Positions 9,579-19,546 are shown, numbered from the stretch's first letter. The stretch is DNA of 64,000 nucleotides from Komagataeibacter sp. FNDCF1 (GCF_021295335.1 NZ_JAIWOT010000001.1:1801001-1865000); one strand, 5' to 3'. The notes: a model not told the origin generated them from the letters alone. A program made the numbers and translations.

Positions 9579-10424
9579 GTTTCGTGGACAAAGGTTGACA
9601 GTAACGTCCATGATTGATTCAAAGCTGCCTTTTGGAGGCGTTGTTGGGCGAGCGAATTGGGCTTTCGGACGAGGAATGGGCCATCATCGGGGCGCTGCTT
9701 CCGCCTGAGAGGGGTCGTGGCTGCCGTCCTGCGCAAGACAATCGTCTGTATTTCGAAGGCATGATGTGGATTGCCCGAACCGGATCGCAGTGGCGCCACC
9801 TGCCTGATGATTATGGCAAGTGGAACAGCGTGTTCCGACGCTACCGACGATGGGTGACGACAGGCGTGTTCGATGCGATGCTCGAAACCTTGGCTGAAAT
9901 GGTCGAGCGGGATACCACTGCCGACATGATCGACAGCACGGTGGTCCGGGCACATCATTGTGCTATCGGTATAAAAAAGGGACACAGGAAACCGAGGCGC
10001 TTGGCCGATCGCGCGGTGGTTTCACCACCAAACTGCACGCCCGATGCGACGCCAGGGGACGCCCTCTCGGTTTTGTCCTGACGCCGGGACAGACCCACGA
10101 TATTCAGGGTTTCGGCCCGCTGTTCCGCATGATCGCTGACAAGATCGAGGCGTTACTGGCAGACAAAGGTTACGATGCCGACCTCATTCGCGAGGAACTT
10201 GCCAAGGCCGAAATCGAAGCCGTCATCCCGAGCAAAAGCAACCGTCGCAATCCTGTACCTCATGATAAAACCAAATATCGCTGGCGCAATCTCGTCGAGC
10301 GCCTGTTCAACAAACTCAAGAACTGGCGACGCGTTGCCACCCGATATGACAAAACCAAGGAATCATATCTTGGCTTCGTCAGTCTCGTGTCAGCACTCCA
10401 GTGGATACCCTTTGTCCACGAAAC
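9579..10424 (+). mobile_element. IS5-family (IS427-like) element between the two IS701 copies
   Basis: The ends GTTTCGTGGACAAAGG and CCTTTGTCCACGAAAC-type are inverted. A CTAG flanks each side (9575-9578 and 10425-10428), each being also the outer CTAG of an IS701 copy. Length 846 bp. Confidence 0.88.
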
Positions 10425-10428
10425 CTAG
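9614..10428 (+). CDS. IS5/IS427-group transposase, two frames joined by frameshift
   Basis: The first frame (TTG at 9614, to 10081) contains LSDEEWAIIGALLPP, WRHLPDDYG and the first catalytic motif MIDSTVVRAHH. The second (to 10428) contains RSRGGFTTKLHARCD, LLADKGYDAD and the C-terminal RNLVERLFNKLKNWRR with the DDE glutamate. They overlap at a run of A near 9971-9976, the normal arrangement for IS427-group elements, which fuse OrfA and OrfB by frameshifting. The stop TAG lies in the flanking CTAG. Confidence 0.85.
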
Positions 10429-11839
10429 CACTACAGTTGCATTTTATGGCGAGAGTGCGCGCGGATGGCACTGGCCTGATGTGTTCGTCGAAAGACGGAC
10501 CATCTGAGAATGTGAGCGACGGGTAACCTGCGTTGTGAGAGTTTTACGACGAGGCGCCTGATTTCCTGGATGGACCAGCGGACGAGGACTGTCGTGTCCT
10601 GTGCGGTGTTTTTTTCGGTTTCAGTGAGTTTGCCTGGTAACGGACACTGGCCATGACGGCATAGGCCAGCATGACCAGGGAGACATGCCGATGCCATCCA
10701 TGCCAGGAGCGGGTTTCGTTATGATCGAGACCGAATTCGTTTTTTGCAGTCTCGAACCCTTCTTCAATTCTCCAGCGCGTCCCTTCGACGTTCACCAGTT
10801 CCTGCGTGGTTGTCCCTTTCGGGCACCAGGTCGTAAAATAGGCAAGGTCCCCGTCAGCGATGTTCCGGCGGATCAGCAGGCCACGTGTCCATGGTCCGGC
10901 TATAGGGCAGTCAAATTCTTCAGCATCCAGGTCAGCAAGCGGAAGATACGCCCAGTCATACAGCCGCTCACCTTTTGTGCCGTGCCCCGCTGACAGACGA
11001 CGCCAGGCCTGGTCTGGCAGTCCTGCTGCAATATCTTTCGCCTCTCCGGCAATCAGCGGTTCCATTGCCCATGATCCGAACCAGTGATTGCCCTTGACCC
11101 CAAGGACATATCCGATTCCTGCCCGGCGAAGCGTGCGTTCCACGTCGCCCACGCCGTAAACGCTGTCCGCAGCAACCCAACGGAAAGGCACACCAGCATC
11201 CAGACACCGCTCGATCATCTTCGATGCCAGTGCCGGTTTGGTCGCAAACACTACGTCATCAGGAACGTGAACCCGCTTCATGCGCTCAGGCTTTGATGTC
11301 CAGTCTTTTGGAAGATACAGGGCGCGGTCGATAAAGGCATGCCCCCGTTCCGAAACATAAGCGCCAAACACACCGATCTGGCAGTTCGTGATCTTGCCGG
11401 CGGAACCCGTATACTGCCGCCCCACGCCGCAGGAGGCCTGGCCTTTCTTCAGAAAACCGGTCTCGTCAATGACCAGTACGCCCTCTTCAGTGCCCAGATG
11501 CTCGACCACATGGTCCCTGACGACATCACGAAGGACATCGGCATCCCATTGCCCGCGACCCAGAAGCGCCTGTTGCCGCCACGGACCAGGATCTCCTGCT
11601 GCTTCCGCACGCATCCATCCTGTCTTGCGCGGTTCGTTACCAATCAGGACATCAAGGAAGGCACACGCAGAAGCCGCAACACGCTTCTGCGTAAACAGCG
11701 GTACAATCCGCTTCTTTGCTGCCCGAAGCCCGGATGCCCACAGTTCCAGCGTCTCTTCAACTGACGCCCCGCCATTCATGAAATCCTGAATCATGGTGAG
11801 CCATAGAGTCAGAACTCATCATAAAATGCAACTGTAGTG
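10429..11839 (-). mobile_element. IS701-type element, copy 2 (inverted, 1411 bp)
   Basis: Exact inverted counterpart of 8164-9574, with CTAG at 10425-10428 and 11840-11843. Together the two copies enclose only the IS5-type element; no passenger gene is present. Confidence 0.9.
10544..11794 (-). CDS. IS701-family transposase (second copy)
   Basis: An intact 416-residue frame identical to the copy at 8209-9459, on the opposite strand. It has the same motifs: VLVIDETG, VAADSVYG and TRWRIEEGFE. Confidence 0.92.
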   Translation of the reverse strand: MIQDFMNGGASVEETLELWASGLRAAKKRIVPLFTQKRVAASACAFLDVLIGNEPRKTGWMRAEAAGDPGPWRQQALLGRGQWDADVLRDVVRDHVVEHLGTEEGVLVIDETGFLKKGQASCGVGRQYTGSAGKITNCQIGVFGAYVSERGHAFIDRALYLPKDWTSKPERMKRVHVPDDVVFATKPALASKMIERCLDAGVPFRWVAADSVYGVGDVERTLRRAGIGYVLGVKGNHWFGSWAMEPLIAGEAKDIAAGLPDQAWRRLSAGHGTKGERLYDWAYLPLADLDAEEFDCPIAGPWTRGLLIRRNIADGDLAYFTTWCPKGTTTQELVNVEGTRWRIEEGFETAKNEFGLDHNETRSWHGWHRHVSLVMLAYAVMASVRYQANSLKPKKTPHRTRQSSSAGPSRKSGASS

Positions 11840-12095
11840 CTAGCGCATCAATGATGCCCGATACTTCATGCCCCAGAACCATGGGAGCGTGCAGCACAGA
11901 CGCCCCGACGCCCCCATGGGCAAAATAATGTAGGTCCGAACCGCATATGCCGCCCCAGGCCATATTTACCCGCACTTCATCGGAGCCGGGATGGAGTATG
12001 GAAACGGGATCCAGCCTCAGGTCATGCGGCGCATGGATAACCAGTGCCTCGGTCAGGCAGGAACCGACGTTTTTTTGACTTGCTTCAGCGTACAC

Positions 12096-12852
12096 GTTCA
12101 GGATGCTCCCCGCCTGTAACAGGACCGCCGCCTCGTAAGGACGATAGGCCATTTTCCTGTTTTTTTTGAGCCGACATGACAGCCCTGGACAGTGCATGGC
12201 ACAAAAATAAGGCTGCGCTCACTCTAACGAGACAGCAGACGGTCTGGTTTCCAGCATGAGCAGGGACGACGATCGTCCGTGGAAACGGATCAGTTAGATG
12301 GCGGCATGGGAGAGGCAGTACCTGAGGCTGAGATCGGTTTGTGTGCGTTATGCCAGATGGTCCTGAAGACAGCGGGAAAGCTGTTCCCGCGGCTTTTATC
12401 CAGTTGTATCCTCTCGAACAAGCGTTCCGACGCACGGTCGATCTCATTAAAATAGTCGCGCTGGCACTGCACCCGGTCACTGACGGCCTCGTAAGGGTCC
12501 ACCCGATTGGAGGCGTCGTTCTGTCTGGCGTGAACTGGCGCAGCCGCATATTCCTGTCGTAGCAGATAGGGCACGATAGACCTGGACAGACTGTGCGCGT
12601 GGATCAGGTGCTGCGCGCATGGTCGCCTGAATATTGTCCAGCCTGAGGCGTCCGTATCGAAGACGGGGGCCGTCAGTAATTCACGCAATGCCTATACGCT
12701 ACCATTTTACTGGATTTATTTATCCCGTTTCTGTCAGGATAGGGCGACCTTGCGCGTCAACGGGCCGAGAAATGATTACTTTCTTATTCGTTCCCTGTTC
12801 ATAGACACGAAGGCCAATAACTTTATCATGATAATATTCGGCAGGATACGCA
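12096..12852. other. Region upstream of idnD and gntK; no recognised gene
   Basis: These 750 bases separate the idnD N-terminus (minus) from gluconokinase (plus). A 132-residue minus-strand frame (12688-12290, with a DYFNEIDRASERLFERIQLD stretch) is open, but I recognise no family and its ends look non-coding. It could be a degenerate gene. The gluconokinase promoter should lie in 12690-12850, which is AT-rich. Confidence 0.35.
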
Positions 12853-13422
12853 ATGTATGATACTGGGCAGGATACGGTTTCACTCTCACGTAGATTTGGT
12901 GAGGCAGGGCGACCGTGTGTGCTGATTGTTATGGGCGTATCAGGGTGTGGCAAGAGTACACTGGCCCAACTGATAGCTGAACGGATGGCCTGGCCCCTTA
13001 TCGAAGGGGACGACCTGCATCCCCCCGCCAATATCGCGCGAATGAGCAACGGCATTCCGTTGACCGATACGGATCGTATGCCATGGCTTGATCTTATTGC
13101 TGGCCGGATACAGTCATGGCGTGATGCAGGTCAGTGTGGCATCGTGACGTGTTCATCGCTCAAGCGCAGTTACCGTAGACAGATTGGCGGCGACAGTGCG
13201 GATGTCTGCTTTGTCTATCTCAAGGGCAGCAGGGAGGACATCATGCCCCGCCTGTACCAGCGCACCGGTCATTTCATGCCGGTTGCCATGCTGGACAGCC
13301 AGTTCGCCACGCTGGAGGAACCCGACATGCATGAGGAAGTGGTCATGGTTCTGGATGTCAATGCCCCGCAGGAGCATCTGGCTGAACGGGCCTGTGCACA
13401 TCTGGCCCAGTTTTCCCTGTAA
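12853..13422 (+). CDS. gntK: Gluconokinase
   Basis: A 189-residue P-loop kinase that phosphorylates gluconate to 6-phosphogluconate for the pentose phosphate pathway. The Walker A motif GVSGCGKST is at about residue 29. GDDLHPPANIARMSNGIPLTD is the signature of GntK-type kinases, and CSSLKRSYR follows. The length matches the family, with about 20 extra N-terminal residues. It completes the gluconate block with GntP and gluconate 5-dehydrogenase, and is transcribed separately on the plus strand. Confidence 0.93.
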   Translation: MYDTGQDTVSLSRRFGEAGRPCVLIVMGVSGCGKSTLAQLIAERMAWPLIEGDDLHPPANIARMSNGIPLTDTDRMPWLDLIAGRIQSWRDAGQCGIVTCSSLKRSYRRQIGGDSADVCFVYLKGSREDIMPRLYQRTGHFMPVAMLDSQFATLEEPDMHEEVVMVLDVNAPQEHLAERACAHLAQFSL

Positions 13423-13481
13423 AAACACGACGTGCCGTGACCGGTATTCCCTCAATATCTGAGATCGACACTTCCGAAGCC

Positions 13482-13940
13482 TTAATTATGCATTTCACCG
13501 AGAAATTCCCGCAGAGCCGGTTCGAAATTCTGATTTTCGTGCCCTGGCCTGGTAAGCTTGAGGAGCGCGAAGCGCTGTAGGGCCGACAGATGTCCCCACT
13601 GTTCGGGCGTGGGTGCCCTCAACCCACTGGATTGCGCTTTCAGCGTGATCGCATCGGGCACGCCATCAGCCAGTTGCCAGGCTCCCATCCGGGCCGGTGG
13701 AAGTAGTTTTGGCTCTTCTCCCGCCCGGGTCCTGATCAGGTGCAGGAGGAACGACCGGTATGCAGCCCGTTCCAGCGGCATGGTGGCGGGGCGGTCCACC
13801 AGTGCCTGCCTGTCGTGCTGCGTAAAACGGCTCCACTGGCGCAGGCTTAGTTTTACCCCGCACAGATCCAGCTTCATGCGCACGATCATGGGAACGCAGC
13901 GTAATGACAGGGTAAAATCCATTTCGAAATTGAACAGCAT
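13482..13940 (-). CDS. Nitrate-reductase-associated protein
   Basis: A 152-residue protein beginning MLFNFEMDFTLSLRCVPMIV and continuing RMKLDLCGVKLSLRQW, the conserved opening of the family named nitrate reductase-associated protein, whose biochemical function is unknown. The start at 13940 is chosen over ATG at 13958 because family members begin at the F-FE-DF motif. It is the last gene of the nitrate cluster, 21 bases after nasS, so it is probably co-expressed with it. Confidence 0.82.
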   Translation of the reverse strand: MLFNFEMDFTLSLRCVPMIVRMKLDLCGVKLSLRQWSRFTQHDRQALVDRPATMPLERAAYRSFLLHLIRTRAGEEPKLLPPARMGAWQLADGVPDAITLKAQSSGLRAPTPEQWGHLSALQRFALLKLTRPGHENQNFEPALREFLGEMHN

Positions 13941-13961
13941 GGTTTCCCTCCCCCGCACTGT

Positions 13962-14957
13962 TCACAGTAATCGCGCGCAGGCAGGGGCAGGATTGGCGGG
14001 CACGGGAGCGATCCAGCGCATGAGCATCTGGTGCTCGGCATTGTCCACCCATCCCAGCGCCGTCATATCGCTTATGATCCAGTCAAGGTCGGACGGCAGC
14101 AGGCTGCCCCCGGCAAAGGTCACGCATTCGCGTGCGTCCCCACCGGGCAGGATGGCCTCCGTCGCCGCCAGCGGCAATGTTAGCCCGCCATCCGCAACGG
14201 GGGCCGCCAGTGCGCGCGCGATGTCCGCGCGGTGACCCGGTTGCTGGCAGAACGCAATCGCGTCCCGCAGGGCATGCGACATGCGGCGGCCCGTCGCATC
14301 GCACGACAGGAGTTTCCCCGATGCGACAATGATCTTTTCAACATGGTCGGGCAGGACGGTGGCGGATCCGCCCACGCGAAAGGCAAGTCCGCGCTGTTCC
14401 GCCTCGATACCCCATGGCGGACCGACACAGCCGCCATCAATCGCGTTTTCCGCCAGCGCCTGGATCATGTCGGTCGGGGGCATGACAGACAGGTCGATTT
14501 CATCTTCCATGCTGACATCGATCATCTTCAGGAAACGCCGGAGAATGAGGAGATGGGTGGAATACATATGCACGACGGCGATACGCGGCTTTCTCCCGAT
14601 GGTCATGGCCCACAGGTCAAACGCCTGCCGCCCCGGGGAGCCGGCATTCCATGCCCCTTCCACCGGGTTGGCGCCACGCAGCATGATCGTGTTGCCACCC
14701 CGGCTGATCCGGCCTAGCGGGCGTAGCCCTGTATCATGCCCGCGCCGCCCGAGTGCAGTCATCATGGCCAGCGGCGCGAAAATGACAGCGGCATCCAGCC
14801 GGTTCCATGCCAGACCATCGGCGATGTTGGCCCAGGATGGGGAGACGACGATCTCGATTTCCAGACCATGACGGGCAAAAATGCCCTGCTGCTGCCCCAT
14901 GATGACTGGCGCGCTGTCAGCCAGCTTCAGCACGCCGATCCGTAACGGTGTGTTCAC
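13962..14957 (-). CDS. nasS: NasS-type nitrate/nitrite-binding sensor
   Basis: A 331-residue protein of the NrtA/NasS periplasmic-binding fold. No signal peptide is seen (MNTPLRIGVLKLADSAPVIM), which fits the cytoplasmic sensor NasS rather than a transporter subunit. Recognisable motifs are VVHMYSTHLLILRRFL and GGCVGPPWG, found in nitrate/bicarbonate-binding members. The start ATG overlaps the nasT stop by four bases. In the known NasS-NasT system NasS holds NasT inactive until nitrate or nitrite binds. The role here is inferred from the adjacent ANTAR protein and the operon. Confidence 0.87.
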   Translation of the reverse strand: MNTPLRIGVLKLADSAPVIMGQQQGIFARHGLEIEIVVSPSWANIADGLAWNRLDAAVIFAPLAMMTALGRRGHDTGLRPLGRISRGGNTIMLRGANPVEGAWNAGSPGRQAFDLWAMTIGRKPRIAVVHMYSTHLLILRRFLKMIDVSMEDEIDLSVMPPTDMIQALAENAIDGGCVGPPWGIEAEQRGLAFRVGGSATVLPDHVEKIIVASGKLLSCDATGRRMSHALRDAIAFCQQPGHRADIARALAAPVADGGLTLPLAATEAILPGGDARECVTFAGGSLLPSDLDWIISDMTALGWVDNAEHQMLMRWIAPVPANPAPACARLL

Positions 14958-15565
14958 GATGCCTCATCCTTTTTCTGCGATGCCAGATACTCCCCGGCGA
15001 CGGCCGCGATGCGACGCGATGTCTGCATGGCCCGGCGCTGGAACCACCGATAGGCCTGCGCTTCGCTGGTTTTTTCATTTTTCATGAAACATCTCTTTGC
15101 CTGTTCGATCACCCTCCGCTCGGCAAGGACACGCTGCGCTTCGGTCAGTTCGTCGCGCGTGCGACGGAAGCGGGCATACAGCGCGATGGCGGCACGCAGC
15201 AGCGGCTTTACATCACGGGGCAGTGCCTCAAGCACGTTGTAGGAACATATGCCCGTATCAAAGGCTGTTTCCATCAGTTCCACATCGTCCTCATCCACAA
15301 ACAGGGCGACCGGTCGTTCCTGTGCCGAACAGGACAGGGCGCGAATACTGTCCAGCGCGTCACGGTCGGCCCTGTTCATGTCAACCAGCACGACATCGGG
15401 CCGACAGGCCCGCACGGCATCGACCAGCGCCGTGCCGGGGGGAACGGTCAGGACATCCAGCGACGCATCGGCGTGCAGCGTCTCCGACAGGGCATGGCCC
15501 CTGCGGGGGTTTTCGTCCGCGACCAGCACCCTCAGGCGCGTGCCGGGCACCATGTCCTCACACAT
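14954..15565 (-). CDS. nasT: NasT-type ANTAR-domain transcription antiterminator
   Basis: A 203-residue response-regulator-like protein. The N-terminal receiver fold (VLVADENPRRG, VVLVDMNRAD) is followed from about residue 135 by an ANTAR RNA-binding domain with ERRVIEQAKRCFMKNEKTSE and AYRWFQRRAMQTSRRIA. NasT proteins bind leader-RNA hairpins and prevent termination upstream of nitrate-assimilation genes. Its ATG overlaps the nitrate reductase stop (TGATG), indicating translational coupling, and nasS follows with a four-base overlap. Confidence 0.9.
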   Translation of the reverse strand: MCEDMVPGTRLRVLVADENPRRGHALSETLHADASLDVLTVPPGTALVDAVRACRPDVVLVDMNRADRDALDSIRALSCSAQERPVALFVDEDDVELMETAFDTGICSYNVLEALPRDVKPLLRAAIALYARFRRTRDELTEAQRVLAERRVIEQAKRCFMKNEKTSEAQAYRWFQRRAMQTSRRIAAVAGEYLASQKKDEAS

Positions 15566-18500
15566 CAGTACACATCACGCAGATAGCGGCCTTCGCGTGT
15601 CAGGTTGCTTACGAATGCATCTGCATCGCCAGATGACAGGTCACCGTGACGGGCCACGATCCGGCGCAGTGCCGCATCGACATCCCGCGCCATGCGGGTC
15701 GCATCACCGCATACATAGATATAAGCCCCATCGCGCAGCCAGTCCCACAATTCGCTGCCTGCGGCTTCCATCCGGTCCTGCACGTACACCCGCTCGGGCT
15801 GGTCGCGTGAAAAGGCGGTATCAAGGCGCGTCAGCACCCCGTTTGACAGGAAGGCGTCCAGTTCATCGTGATAGTAGAAGCCTTCCGCCGCGTGGCGTTC
15901 TCCGAAGAACAGCCAGTTCCGGCCCGAAGCCTGCCGTGCCGCGCGTTCCTGCAGGAACCCCCGGAATGGCGCAATGCCGGTGCCGGGGCCGATCATGATC
16001 ATGGCGGCGGCATCATCTGCCGGCAGCCGGAAATGTGTGGTGGGCTGGATGAAAACCGGCACGTCCGCCCCATCGTCCAGCCCCGCCAGCCAGTTCGAGC
16101 ATATGCCCGGCCATGGCGTAAGGCTGACCCCCATTGTCAATTCCACCACCCGCCCGGATGCCTGTGGCGAGGAGGCAATCGAGTAAAGCCGCGGCTGCAT
16201 GCGCCGGAACAGGCCCGCTATGTCCTGCGCCGTGACCGACAGCACTACATCGTTCAGCAGGTGGGGCAGGAAACCCGGCGCACAACCACCCAGTGCCTCC
16301 AGCATGGCCGGGTTGGGGCGGCTCAGGTCAAGGTGGCGCGTAAGGGCTTCGCGCAGCCCCACCGTTCCGCAGCCGCGCAGCACGATGGGCGTCTCTTCCG
16401 GCAGGCGCAGCGCGCGCAGGGCCGCCTGCACATGGACCGCCGGGTTGCTGGGCCATATGCCCAGCGCATCGCCGGGGAACCAGTTCAGTTCCGTTCCGCT
16501 TACATCCAGGCCGATACGCCGCGTATCCCTGTCACACCCTGCAGCGCACAGCCGCTCGTTGATGGACAAGCGGGCCATGACCGGGGCCTCCCGCGTGCCG
16601 GAAACCGGGGGCGATGGTGCTTCCACCAGTGCGGACGAGGCAACCTTTCCACCGGTTGCGACCTGCGCAAGGGCCGTAAGCATGGTTGTCCGCCACGTCT
16701 CGACCGTATCCTCGAAATCCGGCTCGCAGTCCACGCGTTCCACGAATGGCGTTGCCCCCAGTTCCCGCAGGCGTCCGTCCAGCGCACGGCCGAAGCCGCA
16801 GAAACTGGCATACGAGGAATCTCCCAGTGCCAGCACGGCAAATATCAGGCCGGGCATGGGGGCCTGGCGTTCACGCAGCATGTCCCAGAACGGAGCGGCG
16901 CAGTCTGGCGGGTCCCCGTCACCGAAGGTGGATACCACGAACAGCGCCGGACCCGCGGCGGCGGTGTTTACATCAAATGCATCAAGGCATTTTCCTTCCG
17001 CCGCGTGGCCGGCTTCGCGCAGCCAGCCAACGATCGTGGCCGCCAGTCCTTCCGCCCGCCCGGTCTGAGATGCCCACCATACGCTGATACCCGGCGTGGC
17101 GGCCGCAGGCGCCGGCATGGTCCCGCCGCCTTCACCCGGCTGCATGCGGCTGTACAAGCCTGCAAGAATACCGCTGATGCGCGCGCGCGCCTGTGCCGGC
17201 AGAGGTGCCGATGCGGGCAGCACGGGTACCTCGCCCACGCCCGGCGGGGCCATTTCCAGCCCGTCAAGGAACCCGGACAGCCATGCCCGTCCCTCCTCGG
17301 GCAGGGTTGCGGCAACGGACTGGTCCGGCCGCTCCAGACCGAGATGGCTGGCAAGGGCGCGCAGCATCATGGCGGACTCTCCTTTCCTGACTGGTTCCAC
17401 ATCATCGGCGGCCGGGCCTGCGGCCTGTTCTACCCGTTCCAGCGCCACCGCGCAGAGTTTGAAACCGGGTTGCAGCGAAATCGGGTCAACAGCATCCGGT
17501 GTAATGGAATTGACCGTCAGGTCCGGCCCGAAACGGTCATTCCAGTGGAACGGGGCAAAGCAGGTGCCGGGCCGTACCCGCGCGGAGATCTGGACCGGCA
17601 GGACAATCTGCCCCCGCCGTGATGTAATCCTTACGCGATCGTCCTGCGTCAGGCCAAGCGCATGGGCATCGGGCGGGGCAATTTCTACAAAGGGGCCGGG
17701 ATTCAGGCGGTTCAGGCTGTCCACGCGGCCGGTCTTGGTCAGCGTATGCCACTGGTGCTGCAGCCTGCCGCTGTTCAGCACGAAGGGGAATTCCTCATCC
17801 GGCCATTCATCCGGCCGCATCCACGGACGGGCAAAAAAGACGCCCTTCCCGTCCGGCGTGGCAAAGACCGGGCCGGTGCCGTCGGGGCAAAGGTAACGGA
17901 TCGGGTGCCGGGCCTGCGTGTCGCCTGCGGGCGCGGGCCATTGCACCGGCCCTTCGCGCAGCCGTACGTGGCTGACGCCTGCAATGTCATAGCCGGTTTT
18001 CGGGTTGCCGAACCGGCTGGCCTCGGCAAACACGTCGGCGGCAGAGGTGAAGGCAAAATCTTTCTCATACCCCATGGCACGCGCCACGCGGGCAATGATG
18101 TCCCAGTCCGACAGCGCATCGCCCGGCGGCGGCACGGCCTTGCGGGCCAGTGTCATGGTACGGTCGGAATTGACCTGCACGCCGTCCCCTTCGGCCCACA
18201 GGGCAGCGGGCAGCACGATATCGGCAAAGCGTGTCGTCTCGCTATCCGCGAAGGCATCCTGCACGATCACGCATTCGGCCGCCTCCAGCGCCCGGACAAC
18301 ATGGCGGCGATTGGCGACGGTGGCAACGGGATTGGTACAGATGACCCAGCATGCCCGGATCTCACCGCGTTCCATCGCCTCGAACATGGCAATCACGCCA
18401 TTGCCCCCGGTTTCGCGCAGGGTGCCGGGGGGGAGCGACCACTGTTCTTCGGTAAAGGCACGGTCGGCTGCTACCAGCGTGCTGCGCTGTCCCGGCAGGC

Positions 18501-19542
18501 CCGGCCCCATGTAGCCCATCTCGCGCCCGCCCATGGCGTTGGGCTGCCCAGTCAGCGAGAACGGCCCGCTGCCGGGGCGGCAGATGGCACCGGTGGCAAG
18601 GTGAAGGTTGCACAGGGCGTTGGTGTTCCAGGTGCCGGCAATGCTCTGGTTCAGGCCCATGGTCCACAGGCTCATCCACTCCCCGGCCTCCGCAATCCAG
18701 CGCGCGGCGGTCAGGATGTCCTCGACCGGCAGGCCGGTGATTTCAGCCACGGTCTGGGGGGCATATTCATCCAGGAAGGGTTCCATCGCCTCCCATCCTG
18801 TCGTGCTCCGGGCAATGAAGTCCCTGTCGATCGCATCGTTTTTTACCAGCAGATGCAGCAGGCCATTGAGCAGCGCCAGATCCGTGCCGGGACGGATGGG
18901 CAGGTACAGATCGGCCTTTTCCGCCGTGGCCGTCCGGCGTGGGTCAACCACGATCAGCCGTGCACCCGCCCGCTTGCGGTCCATCAACCGCAGGAACAGG
19001 ATCGGGTGGCAGTCAGCCATGTTGGCGCCAATGACGAAAAACAGGTCGGTGCAGTCGAAATCCTCATAGCTGCCCGGTGGCGCATCGGCACCAAGCGACA
19101 GCTTGTAGCCGGTGCCCGCGGCGGCCATGCACAGGCGGGAATTGGATTCAATATGCTGGCTGCGGACAAAGCCCTTGGCCAGCTTGTTGATCAGGTACTG
19201 TGCTTCCAGCGACATCTGCCCCGATACGTAAAAGGCAATGGCGTCGGGTCCATGCTCGTCAAGGATGGCGCGCAGCCGTTCCGCCGTGGCGTCGATAGCT
19301 TGCTGCATGCCCACAGATACGGCCTGTTCCCCGCGCCGGGGGCGGATGGCGGCATGGCGCAGGCGCTGGTCGGACAGGAGCGGCCGGTCGCACGAACTGC
19401 CCTTGGTGCACAGGCGGCCGCCATTTGCCGGGTGCGCGCCATCGCCCCGCACTTTTGCAATACGGCCGTTCTCCACCTCCAGTATGACCCCACAGCCCAC
19501 CCCGCAATAGGGGCAGACCGTGCGGATGTCCTCCCGCGCCAT
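15565..19542 (-). CDS. nasA: Assimilatory nitrate reductase fused to diflavin (CysJ-like) reductase
   Basis: A 1325-residue cytoplasmic protein. Residues ~5-60 bind a 4Fe-4S cluster (CPYCGVGC plus a later Cys). A molybdopterin oxidoreductase core and MolyDop-binding domain follow to ~690. After a linker, a flavodoxin domain (WWASQTGRAEGLA, ALGDSSYASFCGFG) begins near 800. Then come an FAD-binding domain (RLYSIASSPQ) and an NADPH-binding domain (GPGTGIAPFRGF, YVCGDATRMARDV) ending with the FNR-type DVY tail. The fusion would pass electrons from NADPH through FAD/FMN to Mo-bis-MGD for nitrate to nitrite. Fusions of this type are known in Acetobacteraceae and other alphaproteobacteria. It starts four bases after the nirBD stop. 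Confidence 0.92.
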   Translation of the reverse strand: MAREDIRTVCPYCGVGCGVILEVENGRIAKVRGDGAHPANGGRLCTKGSSCDRPLLSDQRLRHAAIRPRRGEQAVSVGMQQAIDATAERLRAILDEHGPDAIAFYVSGQMSLEAQYLINKLAKGFVRSQHIESNSRLCMAAAGTGYKLSLGADAPPGSYEDFDCTDLFFVIGANMADCHPILFLRLMDRKRAGARLIVVDPRRTATAEKADLYLPIRPGTDLALLNGLLHLLVKNDAIDRDFIARSTTGWEAMEPFLDEYAPQTVAEITGLPVEDILTAARWIAEAGEWMSLWTMGLNQSIAGTWNTNALCNLHLATGAICRPGSGPFSLTGQPNAMGGREMGYMGPGLPGQRSTLVAADRAFTEEQWSLPPGTLRETGGNGVIAMFEAMERGEIRACWVICTNPVATVANRRHVVRALEAAECVIVQDAFADSETTRFADIVLPAALWAEGDGVQVNSDRTMTLARKAVPPPGDALSDWDIIARVARAMGYEKDFAFTSAADVFAEASRFGNPKTGYDIAGVSHVRLREGPVQWPAPAGDTQARHPIRYLCPDGTGPVFATPDGKGVFFARPWMRPDEWPDEEFPFVLNSGRLQHQWHTLTKTGRVDSLNRLNPGPFVEIAPPDAHALGLTQDDRVRITSRRGQIVLPVQISARVRPGTCFAPFHWNDRFGPDLTVNSITPDAVDPISLQPGFKLCAVALERVEQAAGPAADDVEPVRKGESAMMLRALASHLGLERPDQSVAATLPEEGRAWLSGFLDGLEMAPPGVGEVPVLPASAPLPAQARARISGILAGLYSRMQPGEGGGTMPAPAAATPGISVWWASQTGRAEGLAATIVGWLREAGHAAEGKCLDAFDVNTAAAGPALFVVSTFGDGDPPDCAAPFWDMLRERQAPMPGLIFAVLALGDSSYASFCGFGRALDGRLRELGATPFVERVDCEPDFEDTVETWRTTMLTALAQVATGGKVASSALVEAPSPPVSGTREAPVMARLSINERLCAAGCDRDTRRIGLDVSGTELNWFPGDALGIWPSNPAVHVQAALRALRLPEETPIVLRGCGTVGLREALTRHLDLSRPNPAMLEALGGCAPGFLPHLLNDVVLSVTAQDIAGLFRRMQPRLYSIASSPQASGRVVELTMGVSLTPWPGICSNWLAGLDDGADVPVFIQPTTHFRLPADDAAAMIMIGPGTGIAPFRGFLQERAARQASGRNWLFFGERHAAEGFYYHDELDAFLSNGVLTRLDTAFSRDQPERVYVQDRMEAAGSELWDWLRDGAYIYVCGDATRMARDVDAALRRIVARHGDLSSGDADAFVSNLTREGRYLRDVY

Positions 19543-19546
19543 GGGA

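Larger units (their letters stand above)
6588..12095 (-). pseudogene. idnD: L-idonate 5-dehydrogenase, split by a 4.4-kb IS pile
   Basis: Zinc-dependent medium-chain dehydrogenase gene in two parts. The N-terminal part (about 12095 to 11840) carries GGICGSDLHY and GHEVSG. The rest (7397 to 6588) carries the structural-zinc region CGHCPEC...C and the nucleotide-binding VQGVGPIGLL. The halves rejoin in frame at a CTAG (...IIDALGSDVKGF...), and CTAG is duplicated at 7394-7397 and 11840-11843, so the insertion is clean and a single event can account for the target duplication. The start is uncertain: a GTG near 12095 has a GGGAG upstream, and ATG at 12152 is in frame. The enzyme would oxidise L-idonate to 5-ketogluconate, upstream of the neighbouring IdnO and gluconokinase. 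As it stands it cannot be made. Confidence 0.88.

Noticed and set aside
7398-11839. Composite transposon carrying a passenger gene
   Set aside because: The only DNA between the inverted IS701 copies is another insertion sequence.
12720-13055. 111-codon minus-strand frame overlapping gntK
   Set aside because: Its first two thirds are antisense to gluconokinase. The tail (DKVIGLRVYEQGTNKKVIIS) looks coding-like, but no start or family can be supported.
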